A stretch of DNA of 64,000 bases from an uncultured Nocardiaceae bacterium (GCA_936936565.1 CAKZIX010000030.1:51750-115749); one strand, 5' to 3'. Positions 8,589-17,182 are shown, counted from the stretch's first letter. Notes: a model not told the origin generated them from the letters alone. Numbers and translations: made by a program.

Positions 8589-10616
8589 TCACAGCGTGGC
8601 GGCCAGCCGAGTGCCCTGGTCGATGGCGCGCTTGGCGTCCAGCTCGGCAGCCAGTTCGGCACCGCCGATCAGGTGTACGTCCAGCCCGGCGGCGCGCAAT
8701 GGTTCGTGCAGGTCGCGCACCGATTCCTGGCCCGCGCACACCACCACGTTGTCCACGTCGATAACGCGCGGGCGCTCGTGCTTGTCACCGAAACTGATGT
8801 GCAGGCCGCGGTCGTCGATGCGCTCGTAGTTCACCCCGCCGATCTGCTCGACGCCCTTGGCCTTGACGGCGGCGCGGTGTACCCAGCCCGACGTCTTGCC
8901 CAGGCTCTTACCGAACGAGCCGGTCTTGCGTTGCAGCAGCACCACGTCGCGTGCGGGCGGCGCGGGCTTGGGCGTGGTGAGGAACCCGGGTGCGGTCTCG
9001 TCGTCGGTGACGCCCCACTCTTCCTTCCAGTCGTCGAGCTTGAGGCTGGGGGAGCCGTCGACGGTGAGCCATTCGGTGACGTCGAAGCCGATGCCGCCGG
9101 CTCCGATGACGGCGACCTTCTTGCCCACCGGCTTCTCCTCGCGAACCAGTTCGGCGTATGACAGCACCTTCGGGTGGTCGATGCCCGGGATGTCGGGGAT
9201 GCGCGGCTTCACGCCGGTGGCGAGCACGATCGAGTCGTAGTTGCCGGCGATCAGTTCGTCGGCGGTGACGCGGCGCGCGAGATGGACGCGCACTCCGGTC
9301 ACCTCGAGCCGGCGGGTGAAGTAGCGAATCGTCTCGGCGAACTCCTCCTTGCCGGGGATGCGCCGCGCGATGTCGAACTGTCCGCCGATCTTGTCGTCGG
9401 CCTCGAACAGATCCACCGTGTGTCCGCGCTCGGCGGCGTTGACCGCGGCCGCCAGACCGGCCGGCCCCGCCCCGACGACGGCCACCTTGCGGGCGCGCCG
9501 CGTCGGCAGCAGTACCAGCGAAGTTTCATGTCCGGCACGGGGATTGAGCAGACACGACACGGTCTTGTTGCCGAAGGCGTGGTCCAGGCAGGCCTGATTG
9601 CACGCGATGCAGGTGTTGATCTCGTCGGCACGCTGCAGTTGTGCCTTGAGCACCCATTCCGGGTCGGCGAGCAGCGGGCGCGCCATCGAGACGAGGTCCG
9701 CGTCGCCGCGAGTGAGGACTTCTTCGGCGGTCTCCGGCATGTTGATGCGGTTCGACGCGCACACCGGGATGGTCACGTGGGCTTTGAGTTTCGCGGTGAC
9801 ATCGACGAACGCCGCGCGCGGCACCGAGGTGACGATGGTGGGCACCCGAGCCTCGTGCCAGCCGATGTCGGTGTTGATGATGGTGACCCCGGCGGTTTCG
9901 AGATCCTTTGCCAGCGCGACGATTTCGTCCCAGGTCTGGCCTTCCTCGACGTAGTCGGCCATGGACAGCCGGAACATGACGATGAAATTCGGGCCGACCG
10001 CCGCGCGAATCGCGCGGGCGATTTCGACGGCGATCCGGCGGCGGTTCTCGGCCGAGCCGCCCCAGCGGTCGGTGCGCTTGTTCGTGCGCGGTGCGAGGAA
10101 CTGGTTGATGAAGTAGCCCTCGCCACCCATGATCTCGACGCCGTCGTAGCCGGCGAACTGCGCCAATTCGGCGCTGCGCGCGTAGTCGGCGATGGTCGAA
10201 CGAATGCCCTTCTCGGACAGCGCCTTCGGCTTGAACGGGTTGATCGGCGCCTTGATCGCCGAGGCCGACACGCTGAACGGGTGGTAGGCGTAGCGGCCGG
10301 CGTGCAGGATCTGCAGCGCGATCTTGCCGCCCTCGGCGTGCACCGCCTTGGTGACCACCCGGTGGCGGTAGGCGTCCTGTTTGGTGATCATCTGCGCGGC
10401 CAGGGGCAGCAGCCAGCCCTGCCGGTTCGGGGCGAAGCCGCCGGTGACGATCAGCCCGACGCCGCCGCGGGCGCGCTCGGCGAAATACGCTGCAAGCCTT
10501 TTGATGTGCCACGAGCGGTCCTCGAGGCCGGTGTGCATCGAGCCCATCACCACGCGGTTGCGCAGGGTGGTGAACCCAAGATCCAGCGGTGTGAACAGGT
10601 GTGGGTAGGCGGTCAT
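8589..10616 (-). CDS. fadH: NADPH-dependent 2,4-dienoyl-CoA reductase
   Basis: A 675-residue enzyme, the normal length for FadH. An FMN-binding TIM barrel of the old-yellow-enzyme type occupies residues 1 to about 330. A [4Fe-4S] cluster segment follows (CIACNQACLD and CLLNP). Then come FAD- and NADPH-binding Rossmann folds (VVGAGPAGLAAA near 375, VIGAGGIGFDV near 510). It reduces 2,4-dienoyl-CoA during beta-oxidation of unsaturated fatty acids. ATG 10616 overlaps the padR stop by ATGA, so padR and fadH form one operon in which the PadR protein probably controls both. Confidence 0.95.
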   Translation of the reverse strand: MTAYPHLFTPLDLGFTTLRNRVVMGSMHTGLEDRSWHIKRLAAYFAERARGGVGLIVTGGFAPNRQGWLLPLAAQMITKQDAYRHRVVTKAVHAEGGKIALQILHAGRYAYHPFSVSASAIKAPINPFKPKALSEKGIRSTIADYARSAELAQFAGYDGVEIMGGEGYFINQFLAPRTNKRTDRWGGSAENRRRIAVEIARAIRAAVGPNFIVMFRLSMADYVEEGQTWDEIVALAKDLETAGVTIINTDIGWHEARVPTIVTSVPRAAFVDVTAKLKAHVTIPVCASNRINMPETAEEVLTRGDADLVSMARPLLADPEWVLKAQLQRADEINTCIACNQACLDHAFGNKTVSCLLNPRAGHETSLVLLPTRRARKVAVVGAGPAGLAAAVNAAERGHTVDLFEADDKIGGQFDIARRIPGKEEFAETIRYFTRRLEVTGVRVHLARRVTADELIAGNYDSIVLATGVKPRIPDIPGIDHPKVLSYAELVREEKPVGKKVAVIGAGGIGFDVTEWLTVDGSPSLKLDDWKEEWGVTDDETAPGFLTTPKPAPPARDVVLLQRKTGSFGKSLGKTSGWVHRAAVKAKGVEQIGGVNYERIDDRGLHISFGDKHERPRVIDVDNVVVCAGQESVRDLHEPLRAAGLDVHLIGGAELAAELDAKRAIDQGTRLAATL

Positions 10617-11155
10617 TCGGAATCCTCTTCCAATGCGGTGAGTACTTCGGTGCACCAATCCGTGAAGCCCTCTTCCACGCGGATGCCTCCGCGCAGTACG
10701 AGGTATTGGTGCAAGGCGGACCCTCGAAGGCTGGTGGGGTCGCCGAAGTCGGTTTTCTCGATCATGCGGTACACGTCGAGTCGTTGGGCGTGCCGGTCGC
10801 GGTGGCGCCGCACGTCGGCGCACAGTGCGGCGATGTCGCCGTAGGTGGCGGCGCGGATCTTGACGGCCAGATCGTCGCGCAGGTTGCCGGGTTGGCTCGG
10901 TGTGGCGATCCAGCGGGCCAGTTCTTCGCGGCCCTGCGGGTTCACGCGGTAGATGCGTTTGTCGGGCCGGCCCTCCTGGGCGACGTCCTCGGCGTCGAGC
11001 CAGCCGTCGCCGTGCATGCGGCGCAGCACCTTGTAGATCTGCTGGTGGGTCGCCGTCCAGAAGAATCCGATCGATTTGTCGAAGCGGCGCGCCAATTCGT
11101 AGCCCGAGCCCGAGCGTTCGGACAGGGCCACCAACAGGGCATGTTCCAGCGACAC
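10613..11155 (-). CDS. PadR-family transcriptional regulator
   Basis: A 180-residue protein with an N-terminal winged helix of PadR type (SLEHALLVALSERSGSGYEL, then QQIYKVLRRMHGDGWLDAE and GRPDKRIYRVNPQGREEL). The C-terminal part is helical (Vir_act_alpha_C type, about 95-175) and mediates dimerisation. It is translationally coupled to fadH, implying repression of its own operon, perhaps relieved by an acyl-CoA or phenolic ligand (inference). Confidence 0.92.
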   Translation of the reverse strand: MSLEHALLVALSERSGSGYELARRFDKSIGFFWTATHQQIYKVLRRMHGDGWLDAEDVAQEGRPDKRIYRVNPQGREELARWIATPSQPGNLRDDLAVKIRAATYGDIAALCADVRRHRDRHAQRLDVYRMIEKTDFGDPTSLRGSALHQYLVLRGGIRVEEGFTDWCTEVLTALEEDSE

Positions 11156-11173
11156 ACCGACACCGTACTATGC

Positions 11174-11181
11174 AACTAGTT
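11174..11181. promoter_or_regulatory. AACTAGTT palindrome upstream of padR-fadH, possible operator
   Basis: An 8-bp perfect palindrome sits in the only AT-rich patch of the 80-bp gap between padR (minus) and the MFS gene (plus), 18 bp upstream of the padR start. PadR proteins generally bind such short palindromes over their own promoters. The assignment rests on position only. Confidence 0.35.
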
Positions 11182-11235
11182 TCTTATGGGCGTGATGGGC
11201 AGACAATTCCGATCGGCACGCCTACAGTCCGGGCC

Positions 11236-12546
11236 ATGAACAACCGGCAGGTCTTCGCCTGGTCGCTGTGGGACTGGGGATCGGCGGCCTACCACGCCGT
11301 GATCCTCGGCTTCGTTTTCTCCGTCTACCTCACCGACGGGGTCGGCGACGACCTGCCGGGATCGGTGTCGCCGAGTACCTGGCTGGCGGTGGCCATGGGG
11401 GTCGCCGGGTTCTTCGTGGCGATTCTCGCCCCGGTGACCGGGCAGTACTTCGACGCCCTCGCCAAACGCAAACTGGCGCTGGGGGTGCTCACCGGCGCCA
11501 CCGTAACGTGCATCGCGGCAATGTATTTCGTCTACGACGACTACCACTACCTGGCGCTGGGCCTGGTGCTGCTGGCGGTGGGGGCCATCCTCGTCGAGCT
11601 TGCCCAGGTGCCCTACAACGCGATGCTGCGGCAGGTTTCCACGCCCGACAATCTCGGTCGCATCTCCGGATTCGGCTGGGCGATGGGATATTTCGGCGGG
11701 ATCGCGCTTCTGCTGCTGTGCTACGTCGCGTTCATCGCCGGTGACGGCGACACCCGTGGCCTGTTCGAGGTGAGCACCGAGGGCGGCCACTACATCCGCC
11801 TCGTCGCGCTGGTCGCTGCGGTCTGGTTCGCGGTGTCGGCGATTCCGGTGTTGTTCGCCGTGCCCGAGGTGACGCGTGCCGTGTCCGACGCAGCCGACCC
11901 GGGCGCCGCCACCGCGGGGTTCTTCGGCTCCTATCGCGTGCTGTGGCGCGACGTGCGCGAACTGTGGGCCATCGACCGGCGCACCGTCTGGTTCCTGTTC
12001 GCCAGCGCGTTGTTCCGCGACGGGCTCACCGGTGTATTCACCTTCGGTGCGGTGCTCGCGGTGAGCGTCTACGGGCTCACCGACGACGACGTCCTGCTGT
12101 TCGGCATCGCCGCGAATGTCGTGGCGGCGGTGGGCGCCATCGTCGGCGGCCGGATCGAAGACCGGGTCGGCCCCAAGGCGGTCATCGTGTGGTGCCTGAT
12201 AGCGCTGCTCGCCGTCGGAGTGGTCCTGATGTCGGTCCGCGGACCGCTGCTGTTCTGGATCTTTGCGCTCGCACTGTGCGTGTTCATCGGCCCGGCGCAG
12301 TCGTCGTCGCGCACGTTCCTGGCCCGGCTGACCCCGCCCGGGCGCGAAGGCCAGATGTTCGGGCTCTACGCGACCACGGGCCGCGCCGTGTCGTTCCTGG
12401 CGCCGACGTTGTTCGCGCTGTTCGCGTTCACCTTCGCCACGGACCGCGCGGGCATCGCAGGCCTGCTGCTGGTAGCAGGGGCGGGCTTGGCCGCGTTGCT
12501 GGCGGTGCGCGCACCCGCGGTCAGCGCTTCGGTTTCCACTCCTTGA
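11236..12546 (+). CDS. MFS transporter of the UMF1 (Atg22-like) family
   Basis: A 436-residue polytopic membrane protein with about 12 hydrophobic segments. It starts with the family-typical FAWSLWDWGSAAYHAVILGF and has conserved VPYNAMLRQV and GFGWAMGYFGG loops. These features match the UMF1/Atg22-like branch of the major facilitator superfamily; substrates are largely unknown. The ATG at 11236 directly precedes the first helix. Its 3' end overlaps the convergent TetR gene by 26 bp. Confidence 0.88.
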   Translation: MNNRQVFAWSLWDWGSAAYHAVILGFVFSVYLTDGVGDDLPGSVSPSTWLAVAMGVAGFFVAILAPVTGQYFDALAKRKLALGVLTGATVTCIAAMYFVYDDYHYLALGLVLLAVGAILVELAQVPYNAMLRQVSTPDNLGRISGFGWAMGYFGGIALLLLCYVAFIAGDGDTRGLFEVSTEGGHYIRLVALVAAVWFAVSAIPVLFAVPEVTRAVSDAADPGAATAGFFGSYRVLWRDVRELWAIDRRTVWFLFASALFRDGLTGVFTFGAVLAVSVYGLTDDDVLLFGIAANVVAAVGAIVGGRIEDRVGPKAVIVWCLIALLAVGVVLMSVRGPLLFWIFALALCVFIGPAQSSSRTFLARLTPPGREGQMFGLYATTGRAVSFLAPTLFALFAFTFATDRAGIAGLLLVAGAGLAALLAVRAPAVSASVSTP

Positions 12547-13132
12547 CCCCGACGAGTACCAGCCGCAGCTGCCGGTGCATGCGGGCCAGCACGTCGGGCT
12601 TGGCGCGCTCGCTCGACGACGCCCAGCTTGCGACGCCGTCGAGCATGGTGCTGACGATGAGGCCGGCGGCCATGTCCAGATCGTCGGTGTCCCAGTTCTT
12701 GGTGGTCGGCAGCCGCGACAGGTCGATCGTGAAATCGGCTGTGACCAAACGAAGTTCGGTTTCGATGGCCTTGCGCACCCGCTCGTTGCCGCCGTAGCGC
12801 TCGCGGTAGACGAACAGGAACAGCTCCGGCGCGGCCTGCAGGTGTTCGGTGAACACCTGTAGCCGGGCGGCTGCGGTGTCGGTGCGTCGCGCGTCGCGCA
12901 GGCTGGCGCGCAGCGCGGCGGTGGCCTCGTCCACCAGCACCAGGCCGAGTTCGTCCAGCGACGCGAAGTGCCGGTAGAACGCCGTGGGCACAAGGTCTGC
13001 GGTGCGGGCGATTTCGCGCAGGCTGACGCCCGCGAAGCCGCGTTCGGCGGCCAGCGACAAGGCGCCGTCGAGCAGCGCCCGGCGGGTGTTCTCCTTGCGC
13101 TCCGCGCGCGACTGGTGCGGGCGTGAACTCAT
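12521..13132 (-). CDS. TetR-family repressor of the adjacent desaturase operon
   Basis: A 203-residue TetR protein. Residues 6-60 carry the HTH (SLREIARTADLVPTAFYRHF), and the rest is a helical ligand domain. It is transcribed divergently from a ferredoxin reductase/desaturase pair. This arrangement is known for DesT/FabR-like TetR proteins that sense acyl-CoA saturation. Two near-identical palindromes lie in the shared promoter region. ATG 13132 was chosen because it precedes the HTH by the usual distance. An upstream in-frame ATG would place coding sequence over one operator. Confidence 0.9.
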   Translation of the reverse strand: MSSRPHQSRAERKENTRRALLDGALSLAAERGFAGVSLREIARTADLVPTAFYRHFASLDELGLVLVDEATAALRASLRDARRTDTAAARLQVFTEHLQAAPELFLFVYRERYGGNERVRKAIETELRLVTADFTIDLSRLPTTKNWDTDDLDMAAGLIVSTMLDGVASWASSSERAKPDVLARMHRQLRLVLVGVKEWKPKR

Positions 13133-13140
13133 GGTTGGCA

Positions 13141-13156
13141 GCGTACAGGTGTGCAC
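13141..13156. promoter_or_regulatory. TetR operator site 1 (near palindrome)
   Basis: GCGTACAGGTGTGCAC fits the pattern GTGYACA-NN-TGTRCAC with imperfect dyad symmetry. It lies 9 bp before the TetR start codon, where binding would autorepress. Fifteen of its bases, plus CG beyond, recur at site 2 with one difference. Confidence 0.65.
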
Positions 13157-13188
13157 CGGGGTGTTAGTCAGATCACTTTGGTGCGCGG

Positions 13189-13219
13189 TTGACAACTGCA
13201 TGGGGGTCCTTGTCACACT
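13189..13219 (+). promoter_or_regulatory. Probable promoter of the desaturase operon
   Basis: TTGACA at 13189-13194 matches the -35 consensus. A weak -10 (CACACT, 13214-13219) follows at 19 bp. The predicted start of transcription then falls on operator site 2, consistent with repression by the divergent TetR. Confidence 0.45.
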
Positions 13220-13225
13220 AAGAGA

Positions 13226-13241
13226 GTGTACAGATGTGCAC
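13226..13241. promoter_or_regulatory. TetR operator site 2 (near palindrome)
   Basis: GTGTACAGATGTGCAC has 12 of 16 bases in dyad symmetry and lies between the proposed promoter and the AAGGAG ribosome site of the ferredoxin reductase gene. Bases 13228-13243 repeat 13143-13158 with one change. Confidence 0.7.
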
Positions 13242-13258
13242 CGAAATAAGGAGATCTC

Positions 13259-14278
13259 ATGCGACTGCTCGGCCTACTGGAGACGTTGACAACGCCGCAT
13301 TCGGTCGACCGCTACCTCGAACTCGTTGCACCGATGCTCACCGTGCGCGACATTCGCGCTGAAGTTGTTGCAGTGCAGCACAATACCGCGGACAGCGTGA
13401 CGCTCACGCTGCGTCCCACGCGGCAGTGGACAGGGTTCAAAGCCGGGCAGTTCGTCCAGGTCGGTGTCGTGATCGACGGCGTGCGGCACACACGCTGCTA
13501 CTCGCCGGCCGCTTCGGAGTACACGAATGAACTCATCGAACTCACCGTGAAGGCGCACGCCGACGGTCTGGTGTCGCAATATCTCAAGCGGCACGCGTCG
13601 GTCGGCTTGGTGGTGTCGCTGTCGCAGGCCGAGGGCACCTTCCGGCTGCCGACCGGACGTCCGGACCGGATCGTGCTGATCTCCGGCGGCAGCGGCATCA
13701 CTCCCGTGATGTCCATGCTGCGCACGCTGCTGGACGAAAACTACGGCGGTGACGTCGTGTTTCTGCACTACGCAGACAGTCCGGAGCATGTCGCATACCG
13801 CGCGGAGCTCGCCGAACTGGCCAATGTCGAGCTCAAGTATCCGGCCGTGCACGGCTTCTTCGACGAGACCCACCTGCCGCACTGGTGGCGTGACGCGCAG
13901 ACCTATCTCTGCGGGCCCGCCCCGCTGATGAACAGCGTCCGCGCGCTGTACGAGGTCGAGCGTCTCGGTGAACGCCTGCACACCGAAGAATTCACACCGG
14001 CTGTCGTCGCCGCGCCCGGCGAGGCCGGCGGCACCGTGGAATTCAGTTCCTCCGGCGTCCGCGTCGAGAACACCGGCGCGGCGCTGCTGGACCAGGCCGA
14101 GGCCGCCGGGCTCACCCCTGAGTACGGCTGCCGCATGGGAATTTGCTTCTCCTGCACCGCCGTTCGGCGCTCGGGTTGCACCCGCAACCTGCGCACCGGC
14201 GACCTGGACAGCGATCCGGATCAGCCCATCCAACTGTGCATCTCCGCGCCCGTCGGCGATGTCCAGATCGACATCTGA
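13259..14278 (+). CDS. Ferredoxin reductase partner of the acyl desaturase (Rv3230c-like)
   Basis: A 339-residue electron-transfer protein. It has an FAD domain (RCYSPAA at 79-85), an NAD(P)H domain (GGSGITP at 143-149; LCGPAPLM near 218) and a C-terminal plant-type [2Fe-2S] domain with Cys291, Cys296, Cys299 and Cys327. It should pass electrons from NADPH to the membrane desaturase encoded 11 bp downstream, as Rv3230c does for DesA3 in M. tuberculosis. An AAGGAG site precedes the ATG. A TetR operator-like palindrome overlaps the leader. Confidence 0.93.
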   Translation: MRLLGLLETLTTPHSVDRYLELVAPMLTVRDIRAEVVAVQHNTADSVTLTLRPTRQWTGFKAGQFVQVGVVIDGVRHTRCYSPAASEYTNELIELTVKAHADGLVSQYLKRHASVGLVVSLSQAEGTFRLPTGRPDRIVLISGGSGITPVMSMLRTLLDENYGGDVVFLHYADSPEHVAYRAELAELANVELKYPAVHGFFDETHLPHWWRDAQTYLCGPAPLMNSVRALYEVERLGERLHTEEFTPAVVAAPGEAGGTVEFSSSGVRVENTGAALLDQAEAAGLTPEYGCRMGICFSCTAVRRSGCTRNLRTGDLDSDPDQPIQLCISAPVGDVQIDI

Positions 14279-14289
14279 GGAGTCGAAGA

Positions 14290-15423
14290 ATGAATCAGAT
14301 CGTGCTCACCCCAGACCAGGTCGACGAGCTCGGCCGCGAACTCGACGAGCTGCGTGCCCGCATCGTGGCCCAGCTCGGGACCGAAGACCGCGAGTACCTG
14401 TACAAGATCATCAAGACGCAGCGCACGCTCGAAGTGGTCGGTCGCGGCTGCTTCTACCTGGGCTTCCTGCCGCCGTTCTGGCTCGCGGGCGTCGCCGCCC
14501 TCGGGGTGTCGAAGATTCTCGACAACATGGAGATCGGCCACAACGTCATGCACGGCCAGTACGACTGGATGCGGGAGAAGGAGCTGAACTCCCGCGAGTT
14601 CGAGTGGGACACCGTGTGCCCGGCCGACCAGTGGCGGCACTCGCACAACTACATGCACCACACCTACACCAACGTGCTCGACATGGACCGCGACATCGGC
14701 TACGGCATCCTGCGGATGGACCGGGCGCAGAAGTGGAATCCGTACTACCTGGGCAATCCGGTGTGGGCGTTCCTGCTCATGGTGGGCTTCGAGTGGGGCG
14801 TCATGCTGCACGAGCTCGAGGCCGAGAACGTGGTGCAGGGCAAGCGCCGCTGGCGCGACGTCAAGCCGCTGATCAAGGGCTGGTGGCGCAAGGCGGGCCG
14901 GCAGGTGGTCAAGGACTACGTCGTGTTCCCCGCGCTCACCGGGCCGCTGTTCGTCACCACGCTGCTCGGTAACGCCGCGGCGAACCTGGTGCGCAACGTG
15001 TGGGCGTACTCCATCATCTTCTGCGGCCACTTCCCGAGCGGCGTGCAGACCTTCACCGCCGAGGAAACCGGTCTCGCCGAGGGGTCGACGCACCAGGAAA
15101 CTCGTGGCGAATGGTACGTCCGCCAGATGCTGGGCTCGGCGAACATCGAAGGTGGACCGTTGTTCCACATCATGTCGGGCAACCTGAGCCACCAGATCGA
15201 GCACCATTTGTTCCCTGACCTGCCCGCTTACCGGTACCCGCAGATGGCTCCGGAGGTGCGTGCCCTGTGTGAAAAGTACGGCCTGCCTTACAACTCGGGT
15301 GGCTTCTTCAAGCAGATCGGGTCGGTCTGGCAGAAGATTTTCAGTCTTGCCCTCCCCAATTCGCTGACCCGGCCCGATTCCGTACCCGGTGTTATCGTTC
15401 TGCGTGAAATCCGTGCCGCCTGA
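14290..15423 (+). CDS. desA3: Membrane acyl-CoA desaturase (DesA3-like)
   Basis: A 377-residue integral membrane di-iron desaturase. The three histidine boxes are HNVMH (84-88), HSHNYMHH (117-124) and HQIEHH (301-306), with hydrophobic hairpins between. The QIEHH form and the partner reductase upstream match DesA3, which makes oleic acid from stearoyl-CoA in mycobacteria. The regioselectivity here is inferred. It is co-transcribed with the reductase (11-bp gap) and followed after 14 bp by a small helical protein gene. Confidence 0.92.
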   Translation: MNQIVLTPDQVDELGRELDELRARIVAQLGTEDREYLYKIIKTQRTLEVVGRGCFYLGFLPPFWLAGVAALGVSKILDNMEIGHNVMHGQYDWMREKELNSREFEWDTVCPADQWRHSHNYMHHTYTNVLDMDRDIGYGILRMDRAQKWNPYYLGNPVWAFLLMVGFEWGVMLHELEAENVVQGKRRWRDVKPLIKGWWRKAGRQVVKDYVVFPALTGPLFVTTLLGNAAANLVRNVWAYSIIFCGHFPSGVQTFTAEETGLAEGSTHQETRGEWYVRQMLGSANIEGGPLFHIMSGNLSHQIEHHLFPDLPAYRYPQMAPEVRALCEKYGLPYNSGGFFKQIGSVWQKIFSLALPNSLTRPDSVPGVIVLREIRAA

Positions 15424-15437
15424 AGGGATCTGAAACA

Positions 15438-15662
15438 ATGGCACTTACCCTGGAAACCACGAAGGACGTTGTCCAGGAGTTGACCGAGTCGGCTTCCACC
15501 CGCGTCGGCAACATCGCGAACATCGTCACCGACGCCGTGCGTGAGGTCACCCGCGAGATCGGCGACTGGATCTCGGACTCCGTCGAGGCCACCGACGCCA
15601 TCCGCAAGCCGGTCGAAGAGGCCGAGGTGTCCGACGTGCTCGAGGCCGAAGTCACCGAATAG
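15438..15662 (+). CDS. Small helical protein of the desaturase operon
   Basis: A 74-residue acidic protein predicted to be one long amphipathic helix (residues 5-50), with Ser/Thr and Val spaced as in membrane-surface or coiled-coil helices. No family is recognised. The ATG is preceded by GAAGGGATC and begins 14 bp after the desaturase stop, suggesting co-transcription. It may be an accessory or stability factor for the desaturase (inference only). Its last 11 bp overlap the end of the convergent methyltransferase gene. Confidence 0.65.
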   Translation: MALTLETTKDVVQELTESASTRVGNIANIVTDAVREVTREIGDWISDSVEATDAIRKPVEEAEVSDVLEAEVTE

Positions 15663-16164
15663 GTCGTGTCGGGGCTGCAATTAGGCACAGCGTGGTGCCT
15701 GATTGCAGATCTGCCCGCCGAGTCTGTACAGCGAATCCGCGGTCGGTGAGCACGGATTCCAGTCTCGCCTGTTCCGCGTCGACAGTCGACGCGTCGAGCG
15801 GCTGATATCCCACATAAAGACGTCCCGAGGGCTGCAGGTGGTCGCGAACCACCTGCAGCTCTGTCGTCGGATCACCCCGCAGCAGCACCGGCACGTGGAT
15901 CGCCAGAATCTTGTCGAATCGCCGTCGCAGGCGGAGTTCGGCGAACTCCGCGACGACGATCTCGGCGTCCGGGTTGCGCCGGCGCGCCGCGGCAACCATT
16001 TTCGGCGACCGATCGACCGCGACAATCGTTGGTGCCGATAGCTTTTCACGGATCAGGTCGACACAGACGCCGTAGCCGCAGCCGATCTCGAGCACGGTGT
16101 CTGCGGGCCGAACATTCATGCATTCCACCGTCCACACCAGACGATCCGCCGCTTTGTCCGCCAT
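15652..16164 (-). CDS. Class I SAM-dependent methyltransferase
   Basis: A 170-residue protein with the SAM-binding motif VLEIGCGYG (24-32), an acidic strand end AVDRSPKM and the post-I region AEIVVAEFAEL. It is a minimal methyltransferase_25-type fold without a substrate-specificity domain. No active-site clue to the substrate is visible. It is convergent with the desaturase operon and divergent from the YciI-like gene, with only 11 bp between their start codons. Confidence 0.85.
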   Translation of the reverse strand: MADKAADRLVWTVECMNVRPADTVLEIGCGYGVCVDLIREKLSAPTIVAVDRSPKMVAAARRRNPDAEIVVAEFAELRLRRRFDKILAIHVPVLLRGDPTTELQVVRDHLQPSGRLYVGYQPLDASTVDAEQARLESVLTDRGFAVQTRRADLQSGTTLCLIAAPTRPIR

Positions 16165-16175
16165 GCTTGTAGATC

Positions 16176-16526
16176 ATGAAGTTCCTCATCCTGATCTACA
16201 ACAACCCACAATCACGTGCGGTGTGGCAATCGCTGCCGCCCGCGCAGCGGGAGGCGGGGCTGGCCGCCTACCGAGCGCTCGACGCCGAGCTGGAAGCTTC
16301 CGGTGAGCTCGTCGTGGCCGCGCCGCTGGCGCCGTCGGCGGGCACGACCGTCGGCCCGCTCGCGACCGACGGCCCCTTCGCCGAGGTCAAGGAGTTCCTC
16401 GCGGGGTTCTACGTCGTCGACTGCGACGACGCCGCACGCGCTCGCCAGATCGCCGCGCGCATCCCGGAGGCGGAGTTCGGTGCCGTCGAGGTGCGCCCGA
16501 CGATCACGCTCGACGAGTTTGCCTGA
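16176..16526 (+). CDS. YciI/DGPF-domain protein
   Basis: A 116-residue protein of the YCII-related (DGPF) family. It carries MKFLILIYNNP at the start, the signature TDGPFAEVKEFLAGFYVVD in the middle and PTITLDEFA at the end. The ferredoxin-like fold is shared with dehydrochlorinase-like enzymes and sigma-factor-associated sensors, but the biochemical role is not settled. No ECF sigma gene is adjacent. Confidence 0.88.
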   Translation: MKFLILIYNNPQSRAVWQSLPPAQREAGLAAYRALDAELEASGELVVAAPLAPSAGTTVGPLATDGPFAEVKEFLAGFYVVDCDDAARARQIAARIPEAEFGAVEVRPTITLDEFA

Positions 16527-16615
16527 GCGGCTCCCCTCGGGTGCTTCGCGCCCACTTTCCTGGTTCGCGCCGGCTATAGGGGCTCGGGGCGGCAACCGAG
16601 TGCGAAGTGTGCAGC

Positions 16616-16972
16616 TCAGCGGTCGTTGTCGTCCGGGCGCGGGGTGTTGCGCAGCAGGTCCTTGCGGATCGACTCGAGCTGCAGGCCGATGCCGTTGCCG
16701 CGAGCGCGGCTGAGTAGCCCGGCCGGCTGCACCAGGCGCTGCACGAGAAATTGCTCGACGTCGGCGAGCTGGCGGGCCAGCTCAGCGTCGCCGCGGACCG
16801 CCGCCGACCGCTGGGCTTGGCGGACGGCCCGGATCTTCGGATCCGCGGCATCGTCGAGGGCTGGGGCGGCTTCGAGCACCAGTAGCGTGCGCTCGGCGGC
16901 GTCGGCGACGGTCCGCGACACGACGACCACAACCTGTTTCGGAATGGCGACGACGCCGGTCAGCAGGCCCAC
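16616..16972 (-). CDS. Small hypothetical protein
   Basis: A 118-residue protein I do not recognise. The first 25 residues are hydrophobic (GLLTGVVAIPKQVVVVVSRTV). The rest is charged and helical, with a polar C-terminal tail (PRPDDNDR). A peripheral membrane or coiled-coil protein is possible. Codon use is like its neighbours, which supports it being real. Confidence 0.55.
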   Translation of the reverse strand: MGLLTGVVAIPKQVVVVVSRTVADAAERTLLVLEAAPALDDAADPKIRAVRQAQRSAAVRGDAELARQLADVEQFLVQRLVQPAGLLSRARGNGIGLQLESIRKDLLRNTPRPDDNDR

Positions 16973-17057
16973 GGTGTGACTCCTTCGATCTGGACCGGCT
17001 CAGTATGCCGCCCGCTGTGATCGCACGCCCACCGTGTCCGTTCGCGTCCGCACGCGC

Positions 17058-17182
17058 GCTGACGCGAACGTGCCGCACGCGCTGACGCGAACGTGCCGCA
17101 CGCGCTGACGCGAACGTGCCGTTCGTGTGCTGAGGCGAACGTGCCGTTCGGTGCGTTCAGTGCACAGAAGGGCACGTTCGCT
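17058..17182. repeat. Direct and inverted repeats around GCGAACGTGCC
   Basis: Four direct copies of a 23-25-bp unit (GCTGACGCGAACGTGCCGCAC and variants) start at 17058, 17081, 17104 and 17129. An inverted core GGCACGTTCGC follows at 17171-17181. The block fills most of the 273-bp gap upstream of the small hypothetical gene and downstream of the DUF2278 gene. No gene is visible in the gap. Confidence 0.85.

Noticed and set aside
13259..15662. Biosynthetic gene cluster around the desaturase
   Set aside because: No polyketide, peptide or terpene synthase is nearby. The reductase-desaturase pair is ordinary lipid metabolism.
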